From NCBI GenBank assembly GCA_030704615.1, contig CM060732.1:32467053-32531052 (forward strand): a stretch of DNA of 64,000 nt, given 5' to 3'. Position numbers and translations under genes: made by a program. This document shows, piece after piece, positions 36,724 to 50,615 of this stretch. The notes below the pieces were generated by a model. The model did not search any database. It was not told where the DNA came from and was given only the letters and a program-made list of their open reading frames with translations. How positions within the stretch are numbered: position 1 is the first letter of the stretch; the number at the start of each line of letters is the position of its first letter. Source of the DNA: Takakia lepidozioides. Taxonomy: Eukaryota; Streptophyta; Takakiopsida; Takakiales; Takakiaceae.

Positions 36724-39700
36724 GGCATCACGTGATGCCATGAATGCCGACTGGCGTCAGAGCAGCACCAGAGGCTGCGAGCACACATAAAAGGGAGTGG
36801 CAGAGGTGCAGCCGAAACAGTGGTATACATTTAGCACACTTTAAATTATGGACGATCCGGACAGCGTTTGGAATGGCGCGATCAGAGACGAAACTCCGGG
36901 AGCTGCAGAGCAGGCTCATCAAAGCAGTCTCACATCACACCGACACGGTGACACCCCACCTAGGATCCTTCGCTATTATGGCAGTCAGGTCACACGTTGC
37001 GCCCTTCAACCCATTCTCTTCTCGTACTCAAAGCGAAAATGACACTTATGGCTACCTATCAATCGCAGCCGCAAGTTTCAGGCTCGTTTCAGGAGATCAC
37101 TTCATTCGATACTCTCTACTTCAAAGTGTGGGGGGGAGACTTTGTTATATTATCATAAACAGTAGGGAAAGCAGCGATCCTTCTTGTAGACAGTTGTAAA
37201 CCAAAGTTTCTGTAACGTCCAGCAAATCTAGAAAACATAGCTACATCGTGTCTCCACGATTTTAACGGCCTTCTTCCCCAGCCACACACTTCTGTCAGAG
37301 CATTAAGTTCAATGCCTGCTTCTATGGAGTGGCCCCAACCCAATTGGCATGGCTCCACCACTTCAATGTATCAGTGACCACCACCACCATCCTCCTCCTC
37401 CCCCCTCCTCCTCCTTGATTTCCTTGCATCCAAAGACAGAGTTTGGGAGAAGTGCAACAAGGTAGCCTGTGTATCAAACTGTGAGCGTTTACTAGGCCAC
37501 CACATTGCGATTACAAGCCTCCTTAGGCTGCTTGATAGGTGCCCTAGACTTGGCAGTTTTAGAGTCATTACTATTGGGAGAGTCCTTATTAGCCTTACCT
37601 TCAGAAGCCAATTTGAAGGTAATTAAGGGCATGCAATGTTCTTCAATGCAGTGGCCCTGAAGAGCATCTAACTTAACCACAGAACCCAGTAGGCCCTGAA
37701 TCGACGACACTATCTTCGGCGTTACAGGGAGTTTTTCAGGTTAGAGGGAGTTTTTTCGGGCTCAAGGGTGAGATGCTCTAAGGAAGTGATACACTCAGCA
37801 CTCCTGAGTGTCATGAAATGCAATGATGTGATTCAGATCAAGACTACCTAGTGTTATAAATTGTAAGCTAGCAGAAAAAAAACTCAACTAGCAATTTCTT
37901 ATCCTTAGCAATGTCCATGTGCCGCGTGCTACGGGTTGCAAGGGAAATTGACAAGAGAGTTGCCCGCACCGGCAATGATGGAGGAATGTAATTCAAGCAA
38001 TGGGGCTCCGGACATGATTTCAGTTGTTCAATGGAGTCCACTTCACCACCAGTCCGTTGGATAGTGCGCGGAGTGCAAGCCAGGTGATTCTGGGTTCAAA
38101 TCCTGCTATCTGCAAAAAAATATCCCTCGTTAATGTAATTGCTCTACATATATTGTATTATCCTCTATTGGCCTGTCTCTTGAGCCTTGTGCTTGGTGCG
38201 ACATGGTTAGCTTACTTTGAAAGAGGTTATTTTCAGTGTTGGTCTGGTATCTTGAATTGGAAATACCATAAGGGTCCTGGTATGAAGTGCTGAATTTTCT
38301 TAAGGCAGGTAGGTTTTCCAATAATGCAGCCCCTGATTTTTTCAAATATGAATCTGGTATGCATAGAGTTGTTTTAAGAAAAAATCAATCCGGATATGAG
38401 CAATGGTATCTGAATGTCAATAACCTAGAAATATGAACTCGGATATGGTATTAAAAAAATAAAAAATAAAAATGGTACTAGTATTCAATTGAAATGGCCA
38501 TTTGAATATTCAAGAAAACCACAAGGAAACTGCTCAACTCATAGGATACCAACATACCGACCCCCATACAATTATACACTGAATCAGAATTGCATCCATA
38601 GTGTCTGGCAAATGAAGATCAAAGTGTTAGTCGAAACAGCTAGTATATGCCCCTAGCCCTAAATCTCTACTCTACGTTACAAAGTACGCCAGTGCACATT
38701 AACATGATACCCGAACTGACCTGCAGCGACAGTCGAGCTCTGGTAGGGAAAGGAGAACCCTAACGGCCGCCTGTTAGGTGTTCAGGGGCCGCCAGGGAAC
38801 TCGAGAACCTTCTGGTAGGGTACTACAAATGTTTACGGGAACAGAGAAACCCGGGTTGATACCCGGCGAAACCCAGATACCAGACCAACACTGGTTATTT
38901 TCTCCTCTCACTATAATTAAGGGGCCTGATTTGTGAGGGGGCGCAGGGTCGCTCCAGGATGTCTCCCTTTAATTAGAAAATAGACAAAAATTTAGGGCCA
39001 CTGTCCCCTCTTGAATTTAAAAAAGGAAAAATACAATTTTTAAAAAAAAAACTGGGCAAGATTCCTTGTCGTGCTGATGAGTGGTGGGGGGTGGGCCTTG
39101 GGAAGTGCTTGCCCACCTACCAAGTTGAGGAAGACAAGTATGACAAAGAAACTGAAGAGATGGACAGGCTGTGCTGCAGTTGAGTATGTTGGCTGAGTCC
39201 TGCAATGAAGAGGAGGAAATTACAGCAGCTATACAATTCCTCCCTATATTCATGTGATGATGACCACTGCAGTGAGCAGGCAGTAGCTAAACATGTATGT
39301 AAGTTACCTGCACACTGGATCCTGCTGTGAAAGCCTGTGAGTGAAAGTACTGGGAGGGAGTGAAAGCTGTAATCAAGCAAGTGTACTGTGAGTCTGACCC
39401 CTTGAGCTGTTAGGGAATGTTTGATTGGAGAGCATATGATACTGTAAAGAGGCCCGTTAAGGCCTGCCAAGGCTGATTCCCTCAATTGACAGCAATAGGA
39501 ATAAATATGTAAATATTATAAGCTTGTATAAGCATTTAGGAGGGTCCATCTGTAACCACCCTCTGACTGGTTGAATGAAAAGGGGAAATGTCATCTTTCT
39601 AAATCTAACTAATTTAATACAAAACAACTGAAAATGATTTTTTTTAAAAAGACCATTTCTCATCAGAAGCAAATAAAACTCCACACCCCCCACACTTACC

Positions 39701-41000
39701 CTCCAGATCCATGGCATGGAGAGACCCTGTAGCAGTGACAAGTGATATTTTTACCATCCAAATTGACTGACCTTCCATGGCTAAAACGACTCTAAAATTT
39801 ATGAAAATTGGTGGGAATGGTTAGCTGCTGCACAATGTGCTCATAAAAAAGTTTTGGACATAATTTGCGTTGGGAGGATCTTCGATTTGGGACCTAATCT
39901 TCTCCACCAGATACGTGATTCGGATCCAGATCCGGATATATACCCATTTAACCGGCGGTTCTCTAAATTTCAAGGGACCGGGGAGAGGTGGTATGGAACC
40001 ATGTGCGTTTAATTTGGAAATAACAAATAAGCAATCAAATACCCCTTCAAAGATTCGTGGAAAATGCATAAATGATGAATGCCGGCTCTTTGAGGTTTTT
40101 GCAAGTATTTGGATCCCTGTATCTTGACTTAAATCTTCCTAGTATCTGGAACTAGAGTTCTCCAAAACTTGGAAAAACTGGAAGTGGAGTATATAACAGA
40201 AATTCAAATAGGCTTCCCAATAGTGGAAATACATTTTTTTTCAGGGGACTGTGGCCATGGAACTTTATTTTAAAAACCTACTAGGGTAGCTTGTGCCGTT
40301 GGCCCAAGTGCAATCTCCTATGTATGCAAGTGCGTCTCCTATGTCGAGGCCCAAATGCGACCTCTAGGGTAGCCTCTGCCGTTGGCCCAAGGGTCCAATG
40401 TCATCCAAGTCCAAATGCATTTTTTTTCCACAGAGCCTACGACCAGATTTGAACCGGAGACCTTCCCCTTGATATCTCTCCTCTCGAGGCTTCCCACTTT
40501 GCTATTTTTCGGGAATTTCCAGCGACCCAAAGTACTTGAAATTCCACATCTCCCACACCGCAGGTCCAAAAATCATGAGACCAAGCCCATGCACACCTCC
40601 TCGTCCAGGGCTTTCCAATGGTACCAAGCGCCAAGGCTGGGGCGCGCGGTTGGGGACATCACAAATCTCAAATCCACAAAACAAAACAAACAAACGTCTC
40701 GTTTCATATATTAATTGAAGGGAAAAAGATTAAAACCCTTGTCTGCAAGAAAAATACATTGTAGTTTCAAAAATTCCATAAAACAAATAAATTCAGTATT
40801 GAAGCTAGTTTTCAGTGTGGCTTGTTTGCAAAGCCCCTCATGAGGTTAGTTTTTCTCTAATATGATTTGGAGGCTCCATCCATCTTCGTTTTTGGTGAAA
40901 AAGAGAGAGCCATTCCTGAGGGGGGAAAACATTGACATACAAAATTTTCTTCAAAAAATTGCAGGAACTTGTTTTGTCCTCCACTGGATCAATATATTAA
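36722..41000. other. Repeat-rich intergenic stretch, no gene recognised
   Basis: An open frame at 36744-37199 (151 codons) and a minus-strand frame at 37492-37710 (VKLDALQGHCIEEHCMPLI) have no recognisable domain; the second resembles gag-like element protein only in general composition. At 38050-38110 the text GTTGGATAGTGCGCGGA...GATTCTGGGTTCAAATCCTGC recalls tRNA A and B boxes, but the T-stem does not pair, so a tRNA-derived repeat is more likely than a tRNA gene. Near 38970-39050 and 40230-40290 there are GGCCACTGTCCCC / GGGGACTGTGGCC words also seen near 24330. Confidence 0.4.
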
Positions 41001-42853
41001 GGCCCCGGGCGCACTGGTGGTTAACTAGCCACTGCTAGCAATGGTTAGTTAGCCACTGTTAAGCAATGGTTAGTTAGCCCAGGTTAGAGAGCGGCCGCAC
41101 TTGTGGCTAAAAGTTAGCAATGGCTAACGAAGGTTATCCCACGAGCTGCCCGCCAAGCGCCGCTGGAGCTGCCCGTCGAGGCAGCGAGAACGCCATAGCT
41201 GCGTAGCTCGAGCTCGAACTACTTGCATCTGGAGTTTGGTGGAGCCCAGCTACACTACGCCAGTTGCAAGGCTTGCGCCGGAGGAGAGGCACGTTAATCC
41301 CAGGGCAGGTGTGACATATCCATTAACTATCCATTGGCGTTGGTTCCACAGTTGAAAATGTGTTCTACAGCTAGCAAGAACTTGAAATGACATGTGCTGG
41401 CATTTGGGAATATCGAAGAATGTGGGTGCCATTAGAACATCCAACCTGATTGCACACTGACCCTACATCTGATCCACTTAAAACCTTTTGTAACAGGTAT
41501 GCAAGTTTGCTTATAATTGGGCAGTCTCTTATCTTGTTGTTGCTCATAGTGCACAATTGAGGGCATGAGGAACATCAAATCCATTTAAGTCTCAAGTAGA
41601 ATGGTTATATGCATGCATTAGTGATAGAGGTCATGTGATGTTGCATTAGATTGGTGGCTGGCAGGGCTTTCTTAAGTTCAGCACGCTTCAGGAGTGGATT
41701 GATTGTTTATCAGCCGTTCAGAATTGTGGCCTATGGTATGTAATATTGCAGAATTTTGTGCTTGATTGGAATTGCAATCCATCCACGTTTCCATGTCAAT
41801 CTCTACCATTTGGCTTGTATAGCCATACCACTCCATCGCTTGCATACCATGGACTAGAGTCCCTTTATCACTTCTGCGTGTTATCCAAATGATGCATGTA
41901 AGGGCAAGTGGCTCAATCTTGTATGTACAAGTTGGAGTAGGGCATGTGACCCTTCACATCTACATAGATAGGGCCATGCAAACCAAGTGTCAGTTCTTGG
42001 TACCATGGTGACTACATGGGCTTCTACCTTACAATAAGTTGCAGCATGAAGGTTTTCTCACAAGGAGCCCGAAACTGGACTGTGGTTGATGGGTTCCAGG
42101 ATCGGCAGCAGTCTTGGTGGTGGTGGCATTGCATTCATTCCAGCAGGAGGGGCATTCCACAGGCACTCATTCTGCGGTAATCAACTTTCACAACACCGTG
42201 TCATGCGATTGGAACTGAAGGCCGTGTTTCAGTAGGGGTAAGTTTCTCTCCGTCATATTTGTTCTGCACATTGATAGCATGCAAGCTGCAAATGCTAGAA
42301 CCCCAGAGGTTGGGGACTTCATAACCACAAGCAACTTACAGTATGTATGTATGTGTATGATCTGCTCACTTGTGGAATCACAAGCGCAATCACAGTCTCA
42401 AACAGACACAACAATGCACACCGGCTGCTTCAGCTTATGGTCCACCAGTTACTCGACCAGTTCGTATTGATATTTGCAGGGACTCCTCAGATGAACACCC
42501 AGAAGAAGACGCAAATTCAGCTTAAGCTTGGGCCTTGCCAATTCCACGTTCACCCTCAGGCTCAGGCTCCCATGAAAGCAGTCTGTGGCTTAAGGTCTGC
42601 GAGAGGCGGGCGCGAGGAAGGAGGTAGAACGGGAGCACGTTGGAATTTTCCATCGGCTGCCCCGCGTGATTAAAGTTAATATGTGGGGGTGGGTAGGGGT
42701 TATCTAGTTGGACAAATACTGGGGGGTAGTTAGCCACGATTAGCGTTGATTAAATTTAACAGTGGCTAAATTGCCTAGCGCGGCATCAAAATAAAGATAG
42801 CCGTGGCTAAACTCCACTTAGCCACGGTTAAATCGGCCAGTGCGGCCGGGACC
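41001..42853. mobile_element. Non-autonomous PIF/Harbinger-like element with TAA target duplication
   Basis: The left end GGCCCCGGGCGCACTGG (41001) is matched by the right end CCAGTGCGGCCGGGACC (to 42853) in inverted orientation. TAA flanks both ends (40998-41000 and 42854-42856), the 3-bp TWA duplication expected for PIF/Harbinger. Both arms carry many subterminal copies of TTAGCCAC/GTGGCTAA. The 1.6 kb interior has short frames only and no transposase. The right flank is the dispersed repeat whose other copy starts at 24366, so the element seems to have landed at or in that repeat. Confidence 0.78.
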
Positions 42854-42856
42854 TAA

Positions 42857-43085
42857 GCAAGGTAGTTTGTTTCGTTTTGTTTGTCACGCTGAGATCTCCC
42901 AAACCGGAAGGCCTCCGCTCCGGCTGGAAAGCCCTCGATCTTTAGGGATGCATCCAGGTGGTTTCACAATTTTCGACCATGGGAAATATTGAATTTCAAA
43001 TGTTCTTTATCACTGGAAATTCATAAAAATAGCAAATTGGGTTTTTCTGGAATATTGGCCTTCCTTTGACTCTTGGTCATAAATA
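42857..43085. repeat. Dispersed repeat, copy 2 (first copy at 24366)
   Basis: Same orientation as the copy at 24366-24620. Shared landmarks are TTTGTTTGTCACGCTGAGATC, GGAAGGCCTCCGCTCCGG, ACCATGGGAAATATTGA and TTTCTGGAATATTGGCCTTC. It begins directly after the TAA target duplication of the PIF/Harbinger-like element. Confidence 0.8.
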
Positions 43086-45346
43086 CAAATATGTGTATAC
43101 TTAGTAAAACGACAGTACAATATGTGCTCAACGGCTACAATAAACTCTATGATGAAAAAATCTGAATTTTTCTTTAGTAGAGGTTACCGAGGTAGACATT
43201 GCAGCAGTCTGTGTAGAGCTGTGGATGGGTAACTCCATCATCTCCTTAGCTGCTATGTATGCAGGCGCAGCTGAATGTCGCTCAAATCTCGATGCGATTC
43301 AGAGAATGTAGAGAGAATCCCAACGACGTCAATCACTGATCAGAATCGCAGCAAGGAAGTTCCGAACTTATCTATAGCATTTGCAGAAACATGGAAAGAA
43401 GCCGACGCACGTTGACCCGGGAAGGTAGCGAGCAACAAACAAGCGCGCGTGGCTGCATCCAGGCTGGAGCCCACGAGAAGCATGGCCTCCAGAATCGAAG
43501 GAGTCCGATGGAGACAGCTTGCCTTTTGACCCAAGCCTGCCACAGCAGCAGCAATCCCAGCGTGGCTTGATGGATAATTTCAACTAGTGTCGTGTCTTCA
43601 CCACCAAGAAGAGTAGCTAGTGATTCAAGGGTATTTAATGCTCGAGGTGGGGCCCCAGCTTGGTGCTACGCTTTTGGTATCTTGCCTGCCACTTTTGCTT
43701 AGATTTTCACCAAGTAATTTGGTCCGTGTGCTGATCTGGAGCGTGGTTGAGACTTGGAAGGCACTCCAGCTGGAGTGACACACAGCACAGCACGACGATG
43801 GATTGGAAAGGGCAGGCGAAGCTTTAATGGTTTGGCTGCACCGCCGCACTCCAGCACACAACACGGCCATGGCTTGTCAGCGCGATGCGTTGCGATGGTA
43901 CCGTCGTGCAGCGTTGCTCATCGTTGCTATGTGCATGCACCGCCCACATCCCTACCATATCTCGCGAGCAGCCACGTTTTGCGAGGCCGGCGCTTGCGTC
44001 GTCTCTCATCAAGCAGACATCAGCATGGCGCTTGCCTGCTGACGAGAGAATGCTGCTTCTTTTTGCTCACTAACTAAGAAGTTAGCAGCTGGGTAACTTG
44101 GCTGTTTCTCTACCACTGAGTTAAGTGAAAGAATTAGTGCAGTAGTGGTCTAATTCATCCGTCAACAGTGCTCCTAAAATCTCTGAGGAGGTTTACTATG
44201 CACCTTTGGGGGTTGCGGACTCTACACTATGGCCTAAACTACCTCTAAATATGATGGCGACATGTCTGCTACCCCACACAAGGGTGGGTTTGAATAGCGT
44301 CTGCGGTTGCAGTGCAGTGGCAATCATATCAGGGACCCCCCATCCATGTTGGCCTTGTCCGAGAGCCACTGTGTCAGCTCTGCACCTGCAAGCAACCACT
44401 CAGAACATAGCAAGTGATGTCATAACAAGGAGGGTACGAGGGAACCCAGCAAATAGAATCATAACTGATTGCTGAACATTTTGGACAAGACTTGTCAAAG
44501 GCAAATGCAACCCCAAATTCAAAGGGAAGAGAGGCTTTAGACTAAGATTTATGATTGAGTTTGAAGATCAATGGAAGCACGGTGATCTTCTTGTTCATCA
44601 TGAAAACATGCATAAAGGAAAACGTGGGGGGGTGCGGTGGGTGGTAGTAGGAGGCAGAGCCATGTGAGCAGCTAGTGGGTCCTGTCGGCCTCTGACCTTG
44701 CTAATGGCTCATCAACTCTGCTTAACTCATACTAAACTCGTCTTAATGCCCCCCCCCCCCGCCCTCGCCACCCCATACCCGTTGAAGAGCGTGGGAGAGC
44801 AGCAGCCGTCAGATTCCTCATCGACGCTTGTACTAGCTGGATGCGGTCATGGGCCCCTCTCTCTCTCTCTAGCTGTTTCTCTCATCACGCGTTGTTCAAC
44901 GCGGAAAGAGCGGGTCTGGAAGCTGCGTGTTGTTGTAAAATCACAGCCCAGAAATGGGTTCCCTGTATTGAGGGAAATTGTGGAAAGAATCTGAGGAAAG
45001 CTCGGGAGGTCCTCAAGTCATGGCTTGTCATCTGGCACTGTTGAGCAAGCTGTGGTCTTTGGGCTTTTTGTAGGCTGGCCGTGTGTTTTGGTCTACATAT
45101 GGATTGAAGACCAACTCGATGGAGCTGAGAACTGTTCCAAGGTTCTAATGAGGGGAAGGAGGAAGCTTTGGCAGCTGCCGACTTCCACCTCTGCGACTGC
45201 TCTTGTGCCTTGAATCGGTGGCTGTGAGTGTTAAGTTGGGTCGGCTTCACGATTCAGGGAGTTGCACTGAGAAAAGGCTGAGGATTGTGCGAACGGGATT
45301 GTGCAAACGGGATTCTTTCTCAGTTTGTGGCAAGGAGAAGGCATAA
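43086..45346. other. Intergenic stretch upstream of the O-fucosyltransferase gene
   Basis: No supported gene. Small features are a 12-base C run at 44749-44760, a (CT)n near 44857, and two near-identical copies of GATTGTGC(G/A)AACGGGATT at 45284-45316. The last few hundred bases are probably promoter and 5' untranslated region of the downstream gene. Frames at 43754-44077 and 44885-45250 show no family signature. Confidence 0.4.
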
Positions 45347-48322
45347 ATGGTCAAGGGGAAGAATTCGCGCTTATGGTTTCCAATTTCACTTTTACAATCT
45401 CTACCGGGTAGTGCGATGAGTGCTTTACTGGCATCTCCTAGGAAGGGTGCCCTTCGATTTGGGAGCAGGGCACACATCACAAGCTGCTGGCTGACTGTCA
45501 TGACAGTGTTTGCGTGTATGAGCATGTTCAAGTTTCTACTTACCTGGAATCCTAGTGAAGCATTCACCGACGGTTGCATGCCCCTCATGCCTTCTCGGGT
45601 GAGGGAAAGGTCCCTTGCCACTGTACTTCCCAGCTATTCCCTTCAGGCTCTCGCACCTCACCCTTTGAGCTCGAATTTGACAGAGCTGGAAAAGCAATTT
45701 TGGAAGCAACCGGATGGCCTGGGATTCAAGCCTTGCATCGAATTCACGGCTGAGTACATGAAAGCCTCTTTGCAATTCACACAGCAGAGGCAAAAGTACT
45801 TGATGGCGGTCGTCTCAGGAGGGTTGAACCAGCAACGAAACCAGATTGTTGATGCGGTTGTCATTGCTCGCATTCTGGGAGCCGCTCTTGTGCTGCCCAT
45901 AATGCAAGTCAACCCCATTTGGGAAGATGAAAGGTAGATGTCTTCCCTTCTTGTGGTGCTCGATATCTCCAAATGTCTATGATTACGTATCATTGAATTT
46001 GTGGCAGACAAGAGGAAAGCTTATCTTTAGAAACTAGTCAGGTCAGGAGTCAACATATCAGCCTACCAAATAACGTGCCATTCCTGCAACGTGACCAAAT
46101 TCTTGGCTCTCATGCGAAGTTACGATCGGTGGATGTGAAACATGGATTTTGTTCGTCTCAATTTTAGCAAGCCCATAGCTCTGCGACTGCCAGGAGTTCC
46201 ATTTAATCTGCAGGGGTCTGTATTTGGATTTGAAGAAATGAACTTCAGTTCGAGATGGAGAGGTAGTTTCCAATGCAGCATAAGGAAGTTGATGGATGGA
46301 TGTTGACCAATTTTACTTGAACACAGTGAATTTGGGGAAATTTTTGATGCGGAGCACTTCAAGGCTGTTTTAAAGGATGATGTGAGGATCGTATCAGCTC
46401 TTCCATCGACACATGTGATGTATAGGCCCGTGGAGGAGAAGAGCACACCATTGAATTCCAGTCCGCGGTGGTTACTAGCTCATTATTCCAAAAGGGTATG
46501 CATCTTTTTTTTATCTTCGTTCCCAGGTTGTATTTGTGTTTCGTCAACCAAGATGTCATGGAAAATTTAGGTGAGTTCAATAAAAGCTTATGTTGGTTAG
46601 GGCCAGTTGTTTAGTTGCGGATGAAGAGGCTTATTCAGAACTCCTACTGCATAAAAAGTTGAATGTTTGTTTGAGATTTCTGTAAGAGCACCATTACTGC
46701 TGTGAAGTGGGATCATGACACTGGTGATTGGCATGGAAACAGTTGAGCAGGGAAGGGGTTCTTCTTCTACGTGGACTGGATTCAAGGTTAACAAAGGATC
46801 TTCCTCTGGACCTCCAGAAACTGAGGTGCAAGGTAATCAAATCAAGTTTTGTTCATGTTGTAGGAGATTCAGTCTCTGGGTCTGATATGAATCTTGCTGA
46901 CCCGAGAGTATCAGTGAAGATGAAAATAAGTCCTTTGTAAGTTTCTCAGCAAATGGGGTGGACGATCTTTGACGTCACTTGAGTGAGCTATGATAGAAGG
47001 TAATATCAAGATGCACTGTGAAGGCCGAGTTTTGTATTATTTCATATTCCTGTGTATATGTCTTTGAGACTAGTACAAAATTTCTAAAACATGGACTGTA
47101 TTCAACAGGTTGCATTCAACGCTCTGAGATTTACAGCACCAATTCAGGCAATAGGCGACCAGCTTGCACAAAGAATGTGGAGGCAAGGCCCGTACCTGGC
47201 CCTTCACTTGAGGTTGGAGAAGGATGTCTGGATTCGAACTGGTTGTCTACCTGGGCTAGGAATGAAGTTCGATGATGAGATAAGGTTGGAGCGAAAGATG
47301 AACCCCAGGCTTCTCACTGCACGCACCAAGATGAGTTTTTCTGCGCGCAAACGGGCAGGGTTGTGCCCTCTCACTTCGGTGGAAGTTGTCAGGTATCAAA
47401 TGAATGTGCTATTTGTGTCGTAATCTTCTGTGATGCATTGGTAAACTGAACGTTTGGCACCTTCAGTGTCCCCTACTTTGTTCAGTATCAAGCACTTCTC
47501 TGCAAATTAACACTGGCTTTGGGTCTCTATTGTAGTCTGAGCTTGCGCATATTTGTGGCTCTCTCTCCCTCACTCTGATGGTCCTGCTTGTTGGTGTTCA
47601 GACTCTTGAAGGCATTGGGAGCATCAAAAAACACTAGGATATATTGGGCTGGGGGAGAACCTTTTGGAGGAGAGCAGGCGCTCCAACCAATTTTGAAGGA
47701 CTTTCCGAACTTGTACAATAAAGAGAACCTGGCTTTACCAGAGGAGCTCAAACCGTTTCGGAAAAAAGCTTCCAGTCTTGCGGCAATCGACTACCTGGTT
47801 TGCTTGAGCAGTGATGTGTTCATGCAATCACATGGTGGCAATTTTGGCCGTGTGATGCAGGTATACTTACTTGGGTCTGTTCACCATTGTCTGGTTCGCA
47901 ACTCAATTCTTTTGGCAAAAATGGTCTGAATGTGAAGAGGAGCAGCCAAGATCTGTTTGGTTGTGCCTTGCCTGTGTGTCAAAAATGTGGCTGAGTGTGT
48001 GGCCAAATTGCTCTCCAAATATACATACACCAGTCTGTCACTTACTTACCTTATTTTTTGATTGGGTTATCTCTGGAATGGTGGATGGCAGGGGCATCGT
48101 GCATATCTGGGCCACCGCAAGCATATTATTCCAAACAAGCGGCAAATGATTCAATATTTCCTTAACTCGACACTGTCAGAAACCCAGTTCGATGCAACTA
48201 TCCGGGCTCTTCATGCTGACTCCATCGGTGAGCCAGTTCACAGGACGAACAAGAGCGAACGTGATGCGCTGGCGTATCCTGTCCCCGAATGCATGTGCCA
48301 AAAGTCTGTATTGTCATCCTAA
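45347..48322 (+). CDS. O-fucosyltransferase family protein (plant GDP-fucose O-FucT-like)
   Basis: Six exons with in-phase GT-AG junctions: 45347-45933, 46327-46495, 46743-46832, 47109-47392, 47602-47860 and 48092-48322 (539 residues). The N-terminus has a hydrophobic segment (about residues 45-66, HITSCWLTVMTVFACMSMF), fitting a type II Golgi membrane protein. Family landmarks follow in order: YLMAVVSGGLNQQRNQIVDA, VIARILGAALVLP, ESEFGEIFDAEHF (joined across intron 1), YLALHLRLEKDVW, ASKNTRIYWAGGEPFGG, LSSDVFMQSHGGNFGRVM and GHRAYLGHRKHI. These are the conserved blocks of the plant O-FucT (DUF246) family. Members transfer fucose or rhamnose to proteins or wall polysaccharides; the acceptor here cannot be told. 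ATG 45347 gives a normal family length. Confidence 0.93.
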
Positions 48323-50270
48323 TCTCTGTAAAACTCTTAGTGGCCGTGAGTACTGGCCTCACTGAACATAGTTTCATCTTTATCTAGTCCCCCCATTCAT
48401 TGAACTCAATGGGAGTAGCCACTGAGATGCCTTGTACAGTATGTAGTTTAAACACAGTCCATGAGTAGCCCAAACAACCAGTTCTGCCAATGGAGTGGGA
48501 CTGTCACTTTCTGTGATTGAGCCACTGGTTGCCTGAGTGGCAACAGTTACCAGTTACCCTACTAAGGTGATGGAAATGAGATCTTTGTGGGCTTTGTTGA
48601 GTGTTGGTGCAGAGGCCAGAGTGTAATCGTCACTTCGTGTACATTTTTAGCTTAGTAGTATCCTCAAACTGGGGTAGGCATCAGGCAGACCCTTGGCATT
48701 TACCAATACAGAATCCATTGTTTCTTAGGATTTCGTATTGATTTACGGGAGCTTGCAGTAAGTTGCAAGTATATATTGGAGCACAATGTGCAAATGAGAA
48801 ATACAATGGGTCTATGCACACTTTTCGAGACGTTGCAACGGTTAATCTGACTCAGACTTTCCTGCGAAGTCCGCGTGCTGTAGGATGATCATGTGGGAAC
48901 TCCTGTGAAGCAGCTAGCTGTTGCCATAGCCTTCTGATGTGATGAATGCTTTACATTCAGAAGGGGACAAAAACTCCTGCTAATGCCATGGGTATGGAAG
49001 GTGAAGAGTCCATGATAAACTCTGCTGGCTTCACATATTGATTAGAATTGCCTCACATTCGACTGGGCATTCGGTAGTCGTGGCAGTCCAGGATTACGCT
49101 CCGTCAGGCATTGCAAGTAAAACACTCCAACAAATGACAGAACTAGGTCAGCCTTTTATTGATATAAACAGGAATCTGATTCCAGACAGGGAACTCCACT
49201 GTCCTACATATTAAAACTAAGTGACTCGAACAAAGTGAGCTGGGGCCTGGGTCTTGTGTCACAAGAGTGGGGATTTTTGCTGACATCAAAGAGCCGACAA
49301 TGTGAGCTCAACTGCAAGATTTTCTTCCCTCGCTGAGTATGACAACAAGCAACCACCAACTAAACAGCATTCAATTCCTTAGTATTGCTCCCTTCCATGC
49401 TCAGAAACTTGAGTGTAATTCTCTTTGCTCTGCAGCTAGTACGACATCCCTGCTACAGACTCCTATGCTGAAGCTTGAGAAGGAGGTTTGCAGGGAGCAA
49501 CTATGCAAAAGAAAGAAAAGAGAAGAGGCAGATAGCATAGCTAAGAGCACAAAGGACAAAGACGGAGATGGGCGTAGTTGCTATGCAGTATGTGATGCAG
49601 CAGAGGGCAAAACCAACAGTGCAGAAGAGCGCAAATAGGGGCCAGGAGCACAACATCCCACTCATCAGACATGAGGAAGTGTCCACCCTTGGTCAAAAAA
49701 ACGTCATGAGAAAAACCTGGTGCACTTTTGGGGGGCCTTTAGTAATTTCGCCCTTTTCCTGCCTGGCACTCTTGAGACAATCTCTTGAGCAGTAGCTGCT
49801 TTTGGGCTGCTTGTGGATGGCCCTTCTCTCTTTTATGTCTCTCGTCCCATAAGTTCTTTGAGCTTTCCACAGATATTACGAAGTTCCATTTCATTTCTGT
49901 TTCTACTTTCTCTCATGGATAATTTGGGTCATCTTTGACCATTGCAAGGCATGTGGAATGGTAAAACATGACAAATATGAGGAAAGATTTTCCCTTAGGT
50001 TGTTGGTCATTGATGGACTAGGCGATGTATGCAGGCATGCAGGCTTCCGCATCACCAATACTGTTCTGCAATCTGTTTAAGAAACATTTCAATGGCTAAA
50101 TATGAGGCCCTGCAAACAAGCATTTAACCTTACAACATCCTTTCGGCAAGCCTTAACTGAAATACAGAGAACAAAAATTGACAGCATAGTGAGACCCTGG
50201 ACAAGTGACCCAAGGCACCAGCTTGTAATCTGTGAGAGTTTCTGGACTTAAGTACTCCAGTGCTGGGAAC
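48323..50270. other. Intergenic stretch between convergent genes
   Basis: The O-fucosyltransferase (+) and SAP18 (-) genes converge here, so both 3' untranslated regions lie in this stretch. A plus-strand frame of 99 codons (49339-49638), rich in Lys, Glu and Ser, has no recognisable domain or splice partner. No repeat boundary was found. Confidence 0.4.
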
Positions 50271-50615
50271 AGAGTATTGGCAAAATTAGAGGGGCTGAAT
50301 CAACCCAACTTTATGTAAGTAGCCGTAAACGTGTCCATGTACATTATCCCACTTGGATTGCACATTCTCAGCCTTACTTAGGCTACAATTTGTGCCCCAA
50401 ATAGTAAATTGACAAGGGGTCCAGAAATTGAAGAACAAAAGCTTTGATTTACCTGCACACCATCCCCTGTACTGCACTGCAGAATCATACATCCTAAAGG
50501 TCAAGTTTAACCCCTGATACGATTTTCTGGTGTCTGCAGTGGAAGACTGCAAAAATACACACACAAGGCTTGAAGCCATGGGTACGATATAACTGAAATA
50601 GACCAGCAGCTTCCA

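Noticed and set aside
38050-38115. Possible tRNA gene
   Set aside because: The A- and B-box words are present, but the T-stem pairs badly and no acceptor stem can be formed.
43754-44077. GC-rich open frames on both strands upstream of the O-fucosyltransferase gene
   Set aside because: Overlapping frames on both strands, no domain and no splice or start context; probably composition only.
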